Part shown: positions 5,725-6,426 of the stretch, piece after piece
Position numbering within the stretch: position 1 is the stretch's first letter
Layout of the letters: every line of letters starts with the position of its first letter
Source: Oscillospiraceae bacterium
GTDB taxonomy: Bacteria; Bacillota; Clostridia; Oscillospirales; Ruminococcaceae
Assembly (NCBI GenBank): GCA_031285945.1
Contig: JAITVF010000048.1
Coordinates: forward strand, 1-6,426
Direction: 5' to 3'
DNA: 6,426 nt
Program-made: the position numbers and the translations under genes
Notes under the pieces: generated by a model
Database searches by the model: none
Seen by the model: only the letters and a program-made list of their open reading frames with translations
Told to the model about the DNA's origin: nothing

Positions 5725-6426
5725 TATCCTGACACTTTTTCCCGGCATGTGCGAGACCGTGCTGAACGAGAGCATTATCGGCCGGGCGAGGCAGGCGGGT
5801 AAAATAGAGCTCAACTGCCATCACATCAGGGATTATTCGGTTCGCAAGGGCGGGTATATAGACGACACAATTTTTGGCCACGGCAAGGGGATGCTCATCC
5901 AGGCCGAGCCGGTATTCCGCGCCGTGGCGGCCATATCCGCCATGGCCGGATCAAAGCCCCGCGTCATCCATATGAGCCCAAAGGGAAAGGTTCTCACCCA
6001 GCGCAAAGTTGAGGAGCTCGCGAAAGAAGATCGGCTTCTTTTAATCTGCGGGCACTATGAGGGGATAGATCAGCGAGCGCTCGACGAGGTAGCCGACGAG
6101 GAAATAAGCGCCGGCGATTATGTCCTGACCGGCGGGGAGCTTCCGGCGCTTATGCTAGCCGACGCGGTGGCGAGGCTTAAGGAGGGGGTTCTAAGCGACC
6201 CCAGCTGCTGGCAGGAGGAAAGCCACGCAGAGGGCGGTCTTCTCGAGGCGCCACATTACACAAAGCCCTCAGAGTGGCGGGGTAAAAAAGTCCCCGAGGT
6301 TCTTCTTGGCGGCGACCACGAGGCAATAGAGCGCTGGCGCAGGGAACAGGCGCTGCTCGTTACCCTGAAAAACCGGCCCGAGCTTTTGGAAAAGGCTGAT
6401 CTAAGGCCAAGAGACAGGCTCTTTCT
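5714..6426 (+). CDS. trmD: tRNA (guanine-37-N1)-methyltransferase TrmD, 3' end outside window
   Basis: SAM-dependent enzyme that methylates G37 beside the anticodon in tRNAs reading CNN-type codons, preventing +1 frameshifts. At least 237 residues are visible and the frame is open to the window edge (family about 230-255). Visible features: start MRIDILTLFP; GHGKGM 55-60; the trefoil-knot SAM site with SPKGK 88-92, LICGHYEGIDQR 110-121 and SAGDYVLTGGE 132-142; Arg154; GLLEAPHYTKP 175-185; and the C-terminal tRNA-binding helices (RWRREQAL, RPELL). The numbering runs in step with the E. coli enzyme. The residue at the position of its catalytic Asp169 is Glu169 here (QEESH instead of the common DSF), and the next loop appears one residue longer. 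The start at 5714 overlaps the end of rimM by 11 nt; no separate promoter is expected. Confidence 0.96.
   Translation, partial: MRIDILTLFPGMCETVLNESIIGRARQAGKIELNCHHIRDYSVRKGGYIDDTIFGHGKGMLIQAEPVFRAVAAISAMAGSKPRVIHMSPKGKVLTQRKVEELAKEDRLLLICGHYEGIDQRALDEVADEEISAGDYVLTGGELPALMLADAVARLKEGVLSDPSCWQEESHAEGGLLEAPHYTKPSEWRGKKVPEVLLGGDHEAIERWRREQALLVTLKNRPELLEKADLRPRDRLF

Overview
The window looks like chromosomal DNA of a Gram-positive bacterium of the Clostridia type (Firmicutes/Bacillota). The main reason is the rightward gene order ylxM - ffh - rpsP - KH-domain protein (khpA/ylqC) - rimM - trmD, which is the classic Firmicutes SRP/ribosome-maturation cluster; YlxM is itself essentially a Firmicutes protein. 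The core genes are GC-rich (about 60% by eye) with strong Shine-Dalgarno sites. No species can be named from the sequence alone.

Left part (1-2405, minus strand). Positions 1-576 carry the first 192 codons of a class D (OXA-type) beta-lactamase lipoprotein that runs off the left edge. It is clearly AT-richer (about 40% GC by eye) than everything to its right. It lacks a normal start codon in frame: the best start position reads ACG. Upstream of it on the same strand lies proS, an intact 573-residue bacterial-type prolyl-tRNA synthetase with the inserted editing domain.

Centre (2406-2654). This is a divergent regulatory region. A consensus promoter (TTGACA, 17 bp, TATACT) fires rightward into the SRP cluster. 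The leader of roughly 120 nt contains a possible 16-codon upstream ORF followed by a GC-rich hairpin. A weaker promoter candidate faces proS.

Right part (2655-6426, plus strand). ylxM and ffh are tightly spaced and supply the protein part of the signal recognition particle and its small accessory protein. A 133-nt AT-rich spacer with a striking 7-nt periodicity separates ffh from rpsP (ribosomal protein S16). A hairpin lies between rpsP and the KH-protein gene. A strong terminator-like stem-loop lies between the KH gene and rimM. rimM (30S maturation factor, which works with S16-containing subunits) overlaps the start of trmD (tRNA m1G37 methyltransferase), which is cut off by the right edge. 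The theme is translation, ribosome assembly and co-translational protein targeting.

Most of the window is ordinary, well-known core biology, and I see no wholly new system. The points most worth a second look are the AT-rich beta-lactamase with its missing start codon, the heptanucleotide array between ffh and rpsP, the internal terminator before rimM, the structured ylxM leader, and a Glu in place of the expected catalytic Asp in TrmD.
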